Shown here: positions 37,736 to 50,999 of the stretch, one piece after another
How the letters are laid out: each line of letters starts with the position of its first letter
Position numbering within the stretch: the first letter of the stretch is position 1
NCBI RefSeq assembly: GCF_020184175.1
Contig: NC_065532.1
Span: forward strand, 39,308,287-39,372,286
Length of the DNA stretch: 64,000 bases
Origin: Aphis gossypii
Lineage: Eukaryota > Arthropoda > Insecta > Hemiptera > Aphididae
Direction: 5' to 3'
Notes under the pieces: generated by a model
Seen by the model: only the letters and a program-made list of their open reading frames with translations
Database searches by the model: none
Told to the model about the DNA's origin: nothing
Made by a program: the position numbers and the translations under genes

Positions 37736-39929
37736 ATTTATTGTCTAGAACATGGCAATAAAAAAACTGTCATAAAACCGTTGTTTGACCAGGTTAGGAC
37801 CACGGTTAGTTAGTATATTACGACGAATAGACGACATAAATGTGTAATTAACTTATTTAAGAGGTATATTAGAGTTAATCAATACTTGCAATAATTAATA
37901 AAGCCTGAACAACAATAATAAATAAGTAGTCTAAAATCAAATTAATAACCAAATTTAGGTTTTATAAATATTTCTATAATTTGAAAGTTCATTATAACTA
38001 TATAGATTTCCAGAAATTCGATATTATTTTGCCAACTTTATGACGTACATATTTGATATTAACATACAATTTATATAAAATCGGTGAATTTTTTGTTTAG
38101 ATCTTAGGAGTTAAGCTTAAGCCACTGCTCACTATTATTTTGGTTCAAGGGATATTGGCTTTATGCATGGTCCAAGATAATAAAATCATTTTGTACTTAT
38201 ATGTACGCAAATTTCTGTAATCATATAGATATTAAGAGATTGAGATCGATCGATTAATTTACATGGATTTTTTGTAACTTTTCCCGACTAAACATGCAAA
38301 TAATTTTATTGTAACGAACGATTGCATAGTGCATTATTCCGAACATTTTATTACGTCGACAATTTGAAACCGATTTGAAATTTTAATATTATATTATAAT
38401 AATATGTCGTCTAACTAACGACGATGAATTCGGTTTGTGCTTTGTGTACTTACCTAGCTCACGAATTTCATCACAATTGAATAGGAAGGTTATCTAATAC
38501 GTTAGATACACGGAGATACGCGTTTGTAGTGGAAAACGGGGTATTTTCGTACGATAGGCAAAACCGTATGACAAGGTTTTCTCATTGAACTATAATATGA
38601 TAACTGTATCATATAGCTCAATGGGTTTTCTGAACATTGGTCAAGATAGAAAAAAAAAAATTATTGATGTTTATTTATCCATGACCGTATGTTTAATGTG
38701 ATTAACAAAAATTAACCTCGATTTTAATAAATTCCCGCTCAAATTCTTATCATTATCAAATATTCATAATTACATTTTGTTCACATATTATAATTAAAAA
38801 TGTTCATACTTAATCTTGTTTGATTTGTACAAAAATCGTTTTAAATTACGAAAAAGTAAGTAGGTACTGATTATTTAATAACATAATTTGGAGTAATATT
38901 GTTTTTACATTTTTTCTTAATTACTGTTGATTTAAAGCCACCTACTGTGGAGCAAAACGGCCAAAACGTATGCTATTATGCAAGCTATCTACAAATGAGT
39001 CAAAAATAGAAATATGTGTCAAAACAAAATATCAGTTAAACATGAAAATCACTATAACATTACCTAAAATAAATTTCTACTTCATATCTCTTTCATCGCT
39101 GCTTACGAACGCTCATGATACTTGTATATAATAGGTAAATGGAAGTCATAATTATTTTATAAAAAATGAATTTTTTAACAATAATTTGTTTTATTAAACA
39201 TTTTTTAATAGGGATATTGTGTATCACCGATTATATTTTTACTATTTTAGATCATAACACTATCATACGGTCTTGCTTTAAGATTAATACGGTTTTATCC
39301 CATCCATGCATATGGGGAAAAATCGTATTTTTAAGTACTTTTAAAATTTGGATTTTTTTTTAAGTTGATGATGAAAATTTTAAGAATGCTTAAATATTAT
39401 TGAAGCTAACAATATTTGTAATTTAATTACGCAATCCAATTTAAAATTTTTAAAATTTTGTCAGTTCTACGGTGCTTAGAAGTTAGTAGTTCGGTTCTGT
39501 CCCGCCTTCCCCTATCTATGTGTAACATAATTTGTTGCATAAAAAAAAATTATTTGTAATTTGTGTACGTATTGCAATGGATTGTATTTATACATGTTTT
39601 TTTATTATATTGTGTAATAATAATGAACAATAACGTACATTATAACTTAACCTAACCGCATGTGCAGTAAAAACACACTTATAAGTGTTATAATAATATT
39701 TAACACTGTTGATTTGATTACGTGTACAGAGTATACTGTATATGTACCTACACGTTTTAGTATTTCCATTTTAAAAATCATCGCGCCACGCATGTCGTTA
39801 TTAATTGCCTATGATATTAATAATATGCATTGTTTATATCTATAATCTATATATATATATATATTAGCAATGAATTGTATTCCTAATCCATTTAACTGAA
39901 TAACATTCATTCGATTTGTGCATTTTCAG
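37736..39929. other. AT-rich sequence without recognised features
   Basis: No supported exon apart from the one starting at 39930, which is preceded by the acceptor TTTTCAG. Plus-strand open frames at 39166-39363 and 39660-39845 are AT-driven. Confidence 0.5.
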
Positions 39930-39971
39930 TTGTATGCACAGAGACCAAGAGGGATATCGACCCGAATTTCG
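39930..39971 (+). CDS. Candidate 42-nt symmetric cassette exon of the unrecognised plus-strand gene
   Basis: Bounded by a strong acceptor (CATTTTCAG ending 39929) and a consensus donor (GTAAGT at 39972). In the frame left by the upstream candidates (phase 2 in, phase 2 out) it reads xCMHRDQEGYRPEFx and is open. It also contains an in-frame ATG at 39933. A phase-0 frame is open too, so the reading depends on the upstream exon. Being a multiple of three, it could be included or skipped without changing frame. No domain is recognised. Confidence 0.45.
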
Positions 39972-41749
39972 GTAAGTCTTTATTGTATTTATTAGTTTTT
40001 ATTTTTCATAAAAGTGAAACCTTTAGGTAAATATAGTGGGTGAACTATGAAGTGCTTGTGGACGTCATGATCCTATCACGATATCTTATTATTATTATAT
40101 TATATAACTGACCATAAAAACAATAAATATATACATGTAGGTATATTTGCGTTTACACGAGAAATATAGGTATCTACTTAAGTAATTGAATATATAATAT
40201 ACCTATACCTACACGTGACTAAATAATCGATCTAAAAACAATATTTATTCTACTTAATGTGAGTGTATTGAATAATATCGAGTCGCATTACAATTTTTAT
40301 TAAAATACATTTTATTATATAAACCTAAATTTTTAAATTCATGAGTATTTTCAAGTTATTATGAAATAAAAATAAAGCTCTTAAACCCAAAATAATGTAT
40401 TGATAGCGTTGGTTATTAGTCTTAAGTTTCAAAAACTTTTGCAACATTTTATTTTTGAGTAAGAGTAATTTTTCAATAGATTATTTGACATAATTATAAT
40501 ACTTAAATAAGTATAAGGATTCAAATATTTAAAATACATATTTATTGAAATAATGGTTACTACCTACTAGGATAACATGATAAATTTTGAAAAAAAAAAT
40601 ATTGGATTTACTTAATGGATAATATAATGAAGTGTTAATCTTTATATTTCATTGGAATAATCTGCAATAGTGCTTCCAATAGATCAATTAGACTATTATT
40701 TAATAATGCATGGAAGTAGATTATCTCGAAATATAAAAGTCTATGATTTAAGTATTCGTATTTTACAAAATGAATACCACTATAAATAGACGTATAGTAT
40801 GTTCACACCATGAATTTTAATATTTTAACAGAATTCGATTGATTTGTGATCGACATTTAAATTTGATATACAGACCTATAAATGTAAATCCCTAGTCTCC
40901 GTGTATATAACTCAAAACGCCGTGCAATGTATTAGATATCAAGTATATACTGTACATTTATAAATAATAATTAATTCTTATCGCTGAAGTATTAAATTAC
41001 CTAGAACGTCTGGTCTATATATTAATGATTCATTGTATTTATATTTACTATTATTTTTTCAACTATTAAATAGTTAAATCATCGAGAACATCAAGTAAAA
41101 TACACGCGTTGTAATTGTAGAAATAAATACATATTTTGTGATTCATTGGAAATTTAAACAATATAAGTCGTTGTGGAATTTTAAATTGTAATACTCTGTT
41201 GGTATTATAATATACTATAATATTTACATAATATATTATTTATTATTATTTTACAAAATTCACAGTGTTTTGTTTAAAATTATTCGTCTATAGGTACTAA
41301 TTTAGTATATTACCTATATGTAGGTAAATAATATACCTAGTTCTCTTTATAAAATTATTATTGACGTTATTAATTTATACGCCCATAGTGCAGACTAAAA
41401 AAATACAACTACGTCGATTGTGTGTGTAAATAAACGGCGAAAAGTCTATTTTTTTTTTAAAGTTAAATCTTGAATAGTAATATTATTATGATGTATTAAG
41501 GAAAGTGCAAATAATTTTTAAGGAGTTTAATATAGGCATTTTTTAAATTTGTGTATGCGAGTTTTGTAAATGTGTGTGTATTCTATAGTAAGTGATAATA
41601 TTATTAATGATCAATGAGTGTAACTGTCTATAAAAGAAATAGTGGAGCACTCCTACGCACAACCATACGATTAAGAAAAAATTGAATCGAGTTTCTGGTA
41701 GATTTTTATTATATATAGGTTCAACAATTTTCATAAAACCTATATTAAA
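39972..41749. other. AT-rich sequence without recognised features
   Basis: Nothing supported on either strand. Confidence 0.5.
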
Positions 41750-42330
41750 ATTTCAAATTTTAAATATGAAAACAATAATTTTTGAGAGTTTTTACTAGAA
41801 AATAATTTGCTAATATTTACTATTTATATAAAATTTTCAAAATTTTAACTTTAAGCACTTATAAAAAATTGTTGCGATTAAATTTTCGATATTTTTGTAT
41901 TGAGAAAAAACAATTTATAAGGAGTGTTGGTATTACATTTTCATGTATTCCTAACCAGTGAATTATCTTTAAAAGATATTTATAGAAAATAAAAATAAAA
42001 ACATTTTTTTATCTCAAATAGAAAATGATATTATAAACATTTTGTACAAATTTTAAAATTTAAATATCTATGGTTTTTGTTCTTTACAAAAAAAAAAAAA
42101 AAACAGTCGATTTGTCAAAAATTCCAGTTTTTATTTCTGATAATTAAAAAAAGTACAGGGAATGTTTAATTTTGTCCTCTTTGAAGTGCAAACTAAATTA
42201 AGTTTATGCTACCAGAAACCACTCAGATACATTTTATCGACTATGTAAAAGTACGCATACAAAAAAAAAAACACATTGTAAAATCAATACATTCATCGCT
42301 CTTCTCAGAATTTAAAATAAATCGATTAAT
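41750..42330 (+). repeat. Modular AT-rich dispersed repeat, copy D
   Basis: Divergent copy of the 8870-10345 family in the same orientation. Shared landmarks are AACTTTAAGCACTTATAAAA (about 41848), CAGTCGATTTGTCAAAAATT (about 42103), a segment with ACCAGAAACCACTCAGA (about 42212), and CATTGTAAAATCAATACATT (about 42273) followed by TTCTCAGAATTTAAAAT. Ends are approximate. Confidence 0.6.
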
Positions 42331-45300
42331 ACACTTAAATACTTAATTAAAATGTTTGAATTGGCAAATATCTAGTCGTAATTAAATTACGAATCGGGTA
42401 GGTATTTGAACAATCGTTTGTACCATTATTAGAAAATGAATATCCTTAAATGTTGAGTTCATTATTTTTTTTTTTTTTTAGAAAATCTTGATAAATTATT
42501 TTTATTTTGACATTATTAAGTCAATTTTCAATTGAATTTTCCTCTAAAATTGTAAATAATTTGGAACAAAAAACTAGGTACTCAGATACAAAAGTGTTTC
42601 TGTATCAAAAAATTCTCATTGTTTTCAAATAACTATTTTTTATTACAATCATTATAGTAGGCACATAAGTATAGTAGTATTTAAAAATATATAATTGAAC
42701 CGTTGTTGTAAGTAACATACGCGATCTTATACTTTTTGATTCATCGTATGCATGTAGAACTGCGCTGGCGTCTTTCAAAATTTACTGAAAATATTATAGA
42801 CATTTAAAGCAATTTAACACGTTATGGTAGTCTATATTTAAAAACATAAATGCTAAAATAATGAATTTGAATAATCAAAAAACACAAAACAATTATTAAT
42901 ATTGAATATATAGATATGTAAACATTAAAAGTAATGACCAATGGTTGGTGTCAATAATTTTAAGTTTGGGGGTAATAAAGATCCCTTAACACTCCAGTAA
43001 AGACTCATGAGTACCTATAGCAAATTTGTAAAGACAAAAATAAATTGGTATATTATATACAATAATAATTGGTAGCTAAATATGATTAAAACAAAATCGC
43101 AATAAAAATTATTATGGTCATTCAAATATATACATGCATAGGTTGGAAATAGATTATATTATAAAATATTATAATAAATTGGTATTTATGGATATCTCCG
43201 ATCACCGATAACTTATGGGTTATCTCAATTACCAATAAATTATCGATTATTGATTAAAATTTTGTTTGTCGATTGTTAAGAATTTGAGGTTGGTTATGAA
43301 AAAAAAATATCAATACATTTAGATTTAATATTATTATATTTTTTAATTATACAATATACATAAGTGTTGACTGCTGATAACTTATTTAAATATTAAATTG
43401 GTTTTTTTGTCTTAAATAGTCGAGATAACTAACAAGTATGTCCCATTATTTCAGTAAATTTCTAAGTTAAAGTATTTATAAAAAAATATCAATAAAAAAA
43501 AAATTCTTAATTGATAAATTATAGAATAAAAAAGATATTACAAATATTAAAAACTTGCAAATTATTTGCTGAATATTGGTGAAGGTTTTGAGGAAATTGG
43601 ATAATTGGATGTCTAATGGAAAGGCAATTTCATAACTTCATGGTCACATAAATCTTAACATTTATAAAAAATATTATATAATTCGCAATAGATGAATTGT
43701 TAATGAAATAAAAAAGTGAGAAAAACAGTTGATTATATTACCTGTATGAATAATAAGTGAAAGAATTGATATTGAATCCTATAACCTCTTCGGTTAAGGA
43801 TAGAAACATTAAACTTGTAATTTACAAAATGTATTTTATTATAAACTCTCTGGAAGGTTTTATGATTTATCGTATTTTTTTCAAGTGGACACCGGTTATC
43901 AAATTATAAGATTATTGAGATTATAGAAAGTAAATTTGTATAATAATATCACTTAATATTTTAAAACTTTTTTCAAATTAATTCTTAGATATAAAGATAT
44001 AGGTACATTAATTTCTTAAAAATTTATTAAAACCTAGATACCATCAGAATCAGAATTATTTTTTGAATGATTGAATTACATATTAACATCCAACATATAT
44101 ACTCTCTCAAGTGACTCATATAAAAATACATCTAATTTATACATGTTGCGTACTTAGAATATACGTCTTTTTGTTTAATTTTTAATCTAATTATATGTTC
44201 AGTATTTTAAATTTACAGACTCAATCTAGAATAGTTTATTTTTTTATAGAAATGAAGTATAAACAGCTTAGTAAAATTTAAAAAAATTAACAATACGAGT
44301 TTTACTATGCGGTAATCTACTATCTAGCTATTGATAATATATTATATACTTTTGCGATAAAAATCGTTTAGTTAGTGGTTATCGGTTACACTCACACTTT
44401 AGTTGTTAATCTCTTATAATAAGAAAGTCTAATACTCTTATTGCTAACTGTTTACCTACAGAATATTACTACGGTACATAATATATATATTTTAAAACAA
44501 AAATATTTATACAATTTTTGAAAATTGAATAGTAAATTTAGAGAGGTGTACACCAAGTAGGTAAATTATAAAAAATTGATAAAAATCATATATTATTGTG
44601 AATTAAATTTTAGCGTAAAAAATATAAAAATAATGTATGTATAGGTTAAAAAATTCATATATCTGGTAAATTGTTTGTATAATCTATACGTGTCATTTAA
44701 TTAGATGAAAATTCGTCAATGTTTCTAATGATCTCCTGTTTTTTTCAGTTTAGGTGTATTGATATGACTTCGAGCTTTAATTTTTTAACTTTTTTTGACG
44801 GTAACCGTTTGGGAATTTACCTATTTGTAAAACATTTTTCGATGGCAGTTGTTTATGATGCGTTTTAAAAAATTAAAAAAAAATCTATAGAATAATTCGA
44901 AACACATATAGCTCGTTAATTATACTTAATTACGTATATTTATGTCCCATTACTGTATTAAATTGTAATAATAATTAACAACATTATTGGATACTAGGAT
45001 AGTAAACAAATTAAAACTTTAAGTATTGCCATATAATATAGTAATATAAACTTAACAAAGAAGTTTTTTTAATGTAAAGTAAATTGATATTATGATAAAA
45101 AAAAACTCTTTAATATTTAAATAACAGTTCAATTTATGAAGTAGCAGTCTAAACTCTAAACTTGATTATAATTTATTTAATAGCTAATATTTATGCAATT
45201 TAACATATTCTTCATGAATAGATATCGTCATAGATAAACCATTAAGGTGACTACTATCAATAGTATTTTTCGTTGAAGTTTTTATTCTACGTAGAGTACT

Positions 45301-46812
45301 TAAAGTTTTTTAATATTTTTGTGAAACAAGTAGTTACTGGAAGATATAAATCTATGGTCTAATCAGTATAATATTTGGAACTACTTTATATAAATTAATC
45401 CAGTCTAGTAAACTTTTAAAAATAATATTTTGACTAATGTTTGTATTCTTATGTTGTTTAAAAACGAATGCAAGTAGTGGCATGGTACTTTGAATCGACA
45501 ATAATAATTTTGGAACATTTTTATTTTATTTTGAGGTAAAATATCAAAAAACTGAGAAAAACTAATTACAATTTACATACACTCGTGAAGTAAAATATTC
45601 ATTTTGTCTTAATTTGTAATAAAATATACAAAATTAAAAAATTTTTAATTTTAATTAATACTTGCTATGTGGTTAAATGATTGAAGTAATACGGTTGTAT
45701 TGTATCTTCAAAAAAAAATTTAAACGGTTGATTAGGAATGAATTAGTTTGTTAAGTGCTTCAATGTGGTATATATATTATACCTATAAATATATATTTAA
45801 AACTAAAAATTATAACAGTTAATCAGTGGTGTTTATAATATTTGGCACACACATTACGACAAACTGAGTTCTGTTCATTGACGATTTTTATTCGAGATTT
45901 AAATTTCACGATAACACTAAATAATTATGAATTGTTTGTCAAGTGTTTCACAAACGTAAATATATATAATATAATCTTTATATTAAATCGTTTACATGCT
46001 GTTTTATTATATTATTTTTTTACTGTATAATTTACATCATATTATATCCTATGTATTGTAATTGGTAATAATTTTTCATAGTTTCCAATATACTGATTAT
46101 TTTACAAATGATTCATCGATTAATTCGAAACTAATGTTATTATTCATATACATTATATATACAGAAAGAAAATATTGTTTCGCATCATTATGTAATGATA
46201 TATTTTTATAATTAAATTCTAAGGAAGCGGCTTTACTTTAGACAAAACGTATGTTGGTTTATGTAATTATATTATACAGGATGATAATAATATTGTTTAT
46301 CGTTCTAGTTGTTTATTGTCTAACTTCAACTAATTAGATGCTCAGTTAAACGATTGATTGGTGTTATTTAGCAAGTAGGTTTACGAATGTTTGGTAATAA
46401 TATCATGGCTCTATAATGAGTGACCGTAGGTTGATATTAAAACAAATATTAAATAACTAATAAGAGATGTGATTGGTTAAAGTACTTTTTCAAATATATA
46501 AATATAATTATATGAAACATAAGGTTCGTTTTATAAAAACGAGGTAAATTATTGAAAATATAATTGTTTTATAATGTTTCCTTTTCATTGATAGTAATTT
46601 ATAAGTAGATACAGTTATTATTTTAAATTTTTTCGAGTATAAATTGATTAAAAAATCAAATTAAGATATACATTTTAAGGTAAATATGTCCAGGACAAAT
46701 AATAATAATTACATTTAATAGAAGTTAGATAGTCGTATCTGCTGCTGATCAGTGATCACTCTGTATGTTTTGATATCTTAAAAATCGACCTTTGAAATAA
46801 ACAATTATCTAA
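42331..46812. other. AT-rich sequence without recognised features
   Basis: No gene supported. The open frame at 45842-46030 is AT-driven. Confidence 0.45.
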
Positions 46813-46834
46813 ACACACACACACACACACACAC
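46813..46834. repeat. (AC)11 microsatellite
   Basis: Uninterrupted AC dinucleotide run. Confidence 0.95.
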
Positions 46835-47295
46835 GTATACATATGCACACATTTACAATAAAGGTTAGGTTAGGACGGGTGTTGTATAGGTATATATAAT
46901 AAACTTATTTCCGTTGTAGAGTTCGTTATTCTAGATCAATCATTAGATCATATACCAGTCATTTTAATTTGTAAAACTGTAAATTTAACTTCTGATTACT
47001 GTGTATTTTAACGGCTGTAGTTTTATCTGTGTTTTATTATTTGTGTCGTGTTTCAAGTACTTAACAGTACATATCGATCACTAGTGGATATAGTATTATT
47101 ACATAGTCGAAAGTTCTCGCGTGTTATCGAATTAACTCGTGATCACAACATTATATATTGTACGTGGATTTTATTTATACGTTTATTATGTTGTCAAATA
47201 GTTGTCATTTACATTTCGGTGCACGCGAATAACCGTCGGAAATCGTTTCAGAACATTATAATATTTACACTGTACCTAAGATACACTTTTTTAAG

Positions 47296-47375
47296 ATGAT
47301 CGAAAATGGCGAAAAGGATACATACGGAACGTTTTTTGATGACGCCACTTCCGAAACGTCGTTATTAAATGACAA
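47296..47375 (+). CDS. Candidate alternative N-terminal exon 1c of the unrecognised plus-strand gene
   Basis: The ATG at 47296 (G at -1, A at +4) opens a clearly protein-like stretch, MIENGEKDTYGTFFDDATSE, followed by TSLLND and two bases of the next codon, in phase 2 before the donor GTATGT at 47376. Composition is noticeably richer in C and G than the flanks. The 47040-47295 sequence upstream contains several CG dinucleotides and could be its 5' UTR and promoter. It is the most convincing of the four phase-2 exons. The acidic, Ser/Thr-rich N-terminus suits a cytosolic tail, but no family was recognised. Confidence 0.5.
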
Positions 47376-50300
47376 GTATGTACACCGACCAAAATATCGT
47401 ATAATATTTATTGTTTTAATTGATCAGAGTTGAAAAATACTGTGCATAATTAATTATATTTCGCAGATCATAATATATATTTTACTTTGGTCATTCATAA
47501 ATTATATTTTTTAGATTGTAGGTACGTTTGAATTGGATTTGAATTATTAGGCGTACTTGGTTTATAATATTCATTTGTCGTTTAGACTAAATTATAGGCG
47601 TATTTATTTTATTCACTTGTCGTATATTATTAGACTGGAAATTTGCCTTAGGCGTCTGCCTATCTGTTTATTATATTTATTATTATCTAAATGCATTATC
47701 ATTATTCGTATTACTTTGCATTTTGAAAATATATTTTATGATTCTATTACATAGGTTATATTTTAAACTATGATTTAATTTTTTTATTTTTGCAAAGCCA
47801 ATAAAAACCATTAATATTAAAATAATTGATAAATATTTAGTTATAAATAATAATAGTAAAGGGAATTACTATCTGTATTATTTTATTTGAAATTTATAAT
47901 TAAAAGAGATCTTATATTATTAGGTATGTATTTAATTTTTAAATAATTTTATAAAAAAAAGCTATTCAGAGTAAATTTAGAATATGTGAATTATACATAA
48001 TGTTTATTGAAGTAAATATTCTTACATATTTTTGTATAGGAAAATAGTATTTAACTAAAAAATCTTTTAAAGTTTGTAGATGTAATAAAAATAACATAAA
48101 ACGCAGTAATGATTAAGATTATGAGTACCTCTACGTTTGATTAATTATTAGTAATAAAATAATAGTATATAATATAAAACAATTGTTCTACTTACCTATT
48201 CGTTATTTCTTATAAATCTACCAATGATGTATAATATTATAATACCATTTTAATATACTAGTGATTATCTTTAGTTTTAACAAGTGAAAAATTATATGTA
48301 GGTACCTAATTAATAATTATGTTATGAAAGTATAAAACACGGGTTATTATCATTATATAGGTCATTACCTAGGATTTCTTGAAATGATTTGCGTTGTGAT
48401 GAAAATAAATCATTGAATATATTAATTAATATTTTAATTTTTAACTATTTATTTTTTTAATAACAGTCATTTCAATTATTTGTTTTAACATTTCATTTCT
48501 GTTTAACTAATTAAATATTTTTTAATAAAGTACGTAATGTGCATTTATAGTATTGTAAGGTTTTTAATATACCTATATATTTTTAAATAACTCATATTAT
48601 TTTTAGTCTTAGAAATGCAAATTTACTATATAAATGGTGTTGTGCATATACCTAATTGATAAATCTGTGCATCATTGATCGTTTATATTTAAAAGCTCAT
48701 TTTATTTAATGATTCGTACAATAAAAACAAATAAATAAAAAATAATGTTTCTATAATTCTTAACTGCTGATTAGTTAGTTAATAAATTAGTTTTATTAAT
48801 TAGTTTTCATATCCATTTTATAATTTTTATTAATGCCGAGTATCGTTTTATCTTAAACATAAATAAAGTGTATAAAATAAATGTGGTCACAATGACGTAT
48901 AGACAAAAGTTTAACTATTAATCGGTAAAAATCTCAGTATTAATTTAAATACATTTTACTGTAAATAATTATGACTAAATTATTCAATAAAAAAATATTG
49001 CACAAGCTGATTTTATAAATTTAATAAATTTCATCATTTTAGTAAATAAATTATCTTCAGGTATTACAAAAATGAATATACTTAATACAAAGATGTAACT
49101 CTTATACCTAATATACATTTTTTAAGAGTACTTCACTACTTCATATTAAATGATATCTATAAATCTATTTTTATATTTAAAATGAAAAATTAGAATACCG
49201 ACGAGCACGATGGTAAAGTACTAGGAACTATTGTATCGAATCTAAAATTTAATTACACAAGTACATAATATTACAACTTATTGGATTAATCGACAATTAT
49301 TATTTATAATTTAGTATTTGAAAAGTATTATCAGATTTTTTTAAAATTAATAAATAATTTTTATAACCATTTTATCTATATTTTCTTATAAATAACACAT
49401 AATGACGTAATTTATATTTTATACTATGTTTTAGCGCGTATCATTGATATGTTAATAATGTATCGTGGTTGAAAATTATAGAAATTATTAGAATCTTGAG
49501 AAGAATAATTTTGGTTATTTTACTCATTGGCCAATATCCTAGATAAACATAATATAAACGCAACTGTTTAAAAAGATAATGAATCATTTTAAATTAAAGA
49601 AGGTAATGAGGATGTCATTTCATATAAACATTTGTTATTTTTAAATATTTCAAATATTTTCCGTACCTATTTGTTGTTTTGTGTTTGAGATTTTGTGTAA
49701 AGTAAGAAATGTATAGCAAAGTCTTACGATAGTTATTTTATTTCCAATGCACGTACGAAAGAAGTGATCTAAAAGTTTCATGTAGCAAAGAAATTTTAAC
49801 TATAGTTGGTATTCTCAAAAGAGAAAATGTTTCCATTTTCCTGAGTACTTAGTTTCTTTATAGGAAAAACTACTTCGATGAAAAACGTTAAAGAAATTTC
49901 GATGAGAGTGCTGGTTTAAACATGGAGTACCACTCAGAACCGTTTTTAAAATGCGATGATTGACTTTATTGCTTAAAAATTTAATACCACAACTGTACAA
50001 TACCGCGAAGTAGTGATCAGATAACTTTATAACGAAGCGTGAATCACAAGGCAAGTGTTGTTCGATATTCTGTCGATAAAGGGTTTATTTTAGATTAAAC
50101 GAAGTATCTATTTACGATATCTTAAGTTACATGTTCATTGTGGCTCGTGGCTGATAGGCAAGGGATGCTGAGTGCTGAGATGTGATCGCTGCCTACAGCA
50201 TTTACATCACTTGGGTTTGAAATGTTGGTATTTGCGTTGACATCATACATTTAGTACTGATATAAACTTAATTAATGAATATTGTCAATAAATAATCATT

Positions 50301-50956
50301 ATGTATAGTTAATACTGTAATATTATCTAACTATAGGAACCTTTACGTAGTATATAGTAGAGTCAGTTATTATTTATTGCAATATGATGTTATTTAATGC
50401 TTTATTTGTAGTTTGTAAATACCTAAAATAATTATAACAATTGGCTATTATATATTATTTTGTATACAATTTTAGAAACATCCATAGATACAGCGATTTT
50501 ATTTTAAAATGCCAGTAGTCGTAAAATGTTCTTTTACCATAATAACACTATGTTTTCACATAAACATTTATGTTTAATTAAAATATAATTTGATAAAAAT
50601 TAACATTTGTAAGACATTTTATAGAAAATATTACTAGGGAATTTATTAAGACATTTTTGTTTCTTTACATTTTAAAATTATACTCATAATATTATTTTAC
50701 TCTGTTGCTGTTTATTGGATTAAGCGATTGAATTAAAAAATAGTTATTTTAATTATTATCTGTATGAAGAGTAAGTAATATATTTTTAATAGATGAGTGC
50801 GTACATTATGAATCTGTAATAATATGGTATCTTGTTTAGAAAAATAAAATACATATTTTTCTATCGTTTTAGGGTTACTCGTTGCTATTGAATTCATTAA
50901 ACATAATATTTTTAATACACTGAATAATTAAATACATTTTTTTCTCATGAAAACGA
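47376..50956. other. AT-rich sequence without recognised features
   Basis: A patch of mixed composition at about 50135-50225 and a minus-strand open frame at 49815-50054 (79 codons, no domain character) stand out slightly but cannot be named. Confidence 0.4.
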
Positions 50957-50999
50957 GCGGTACTCGAGCCTCAAGAATGCCAGTCTTCCACTGATGGCT
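50957..50999 (+). other. GC-balanced patch, possible short exon
   Basis: A 43-nt island follows a pyrimidine tract and ACGAG (possible acceptor) and precedes GTAATT (weak donor). The phase-0 frame reads RYSSLKNASLPLMA and another frame is open as well, but the phase required by the upstream candidate exons (phase 2) hits a stop. It is therefore either unrelated to them or not an exon. Confidence 0.2.
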
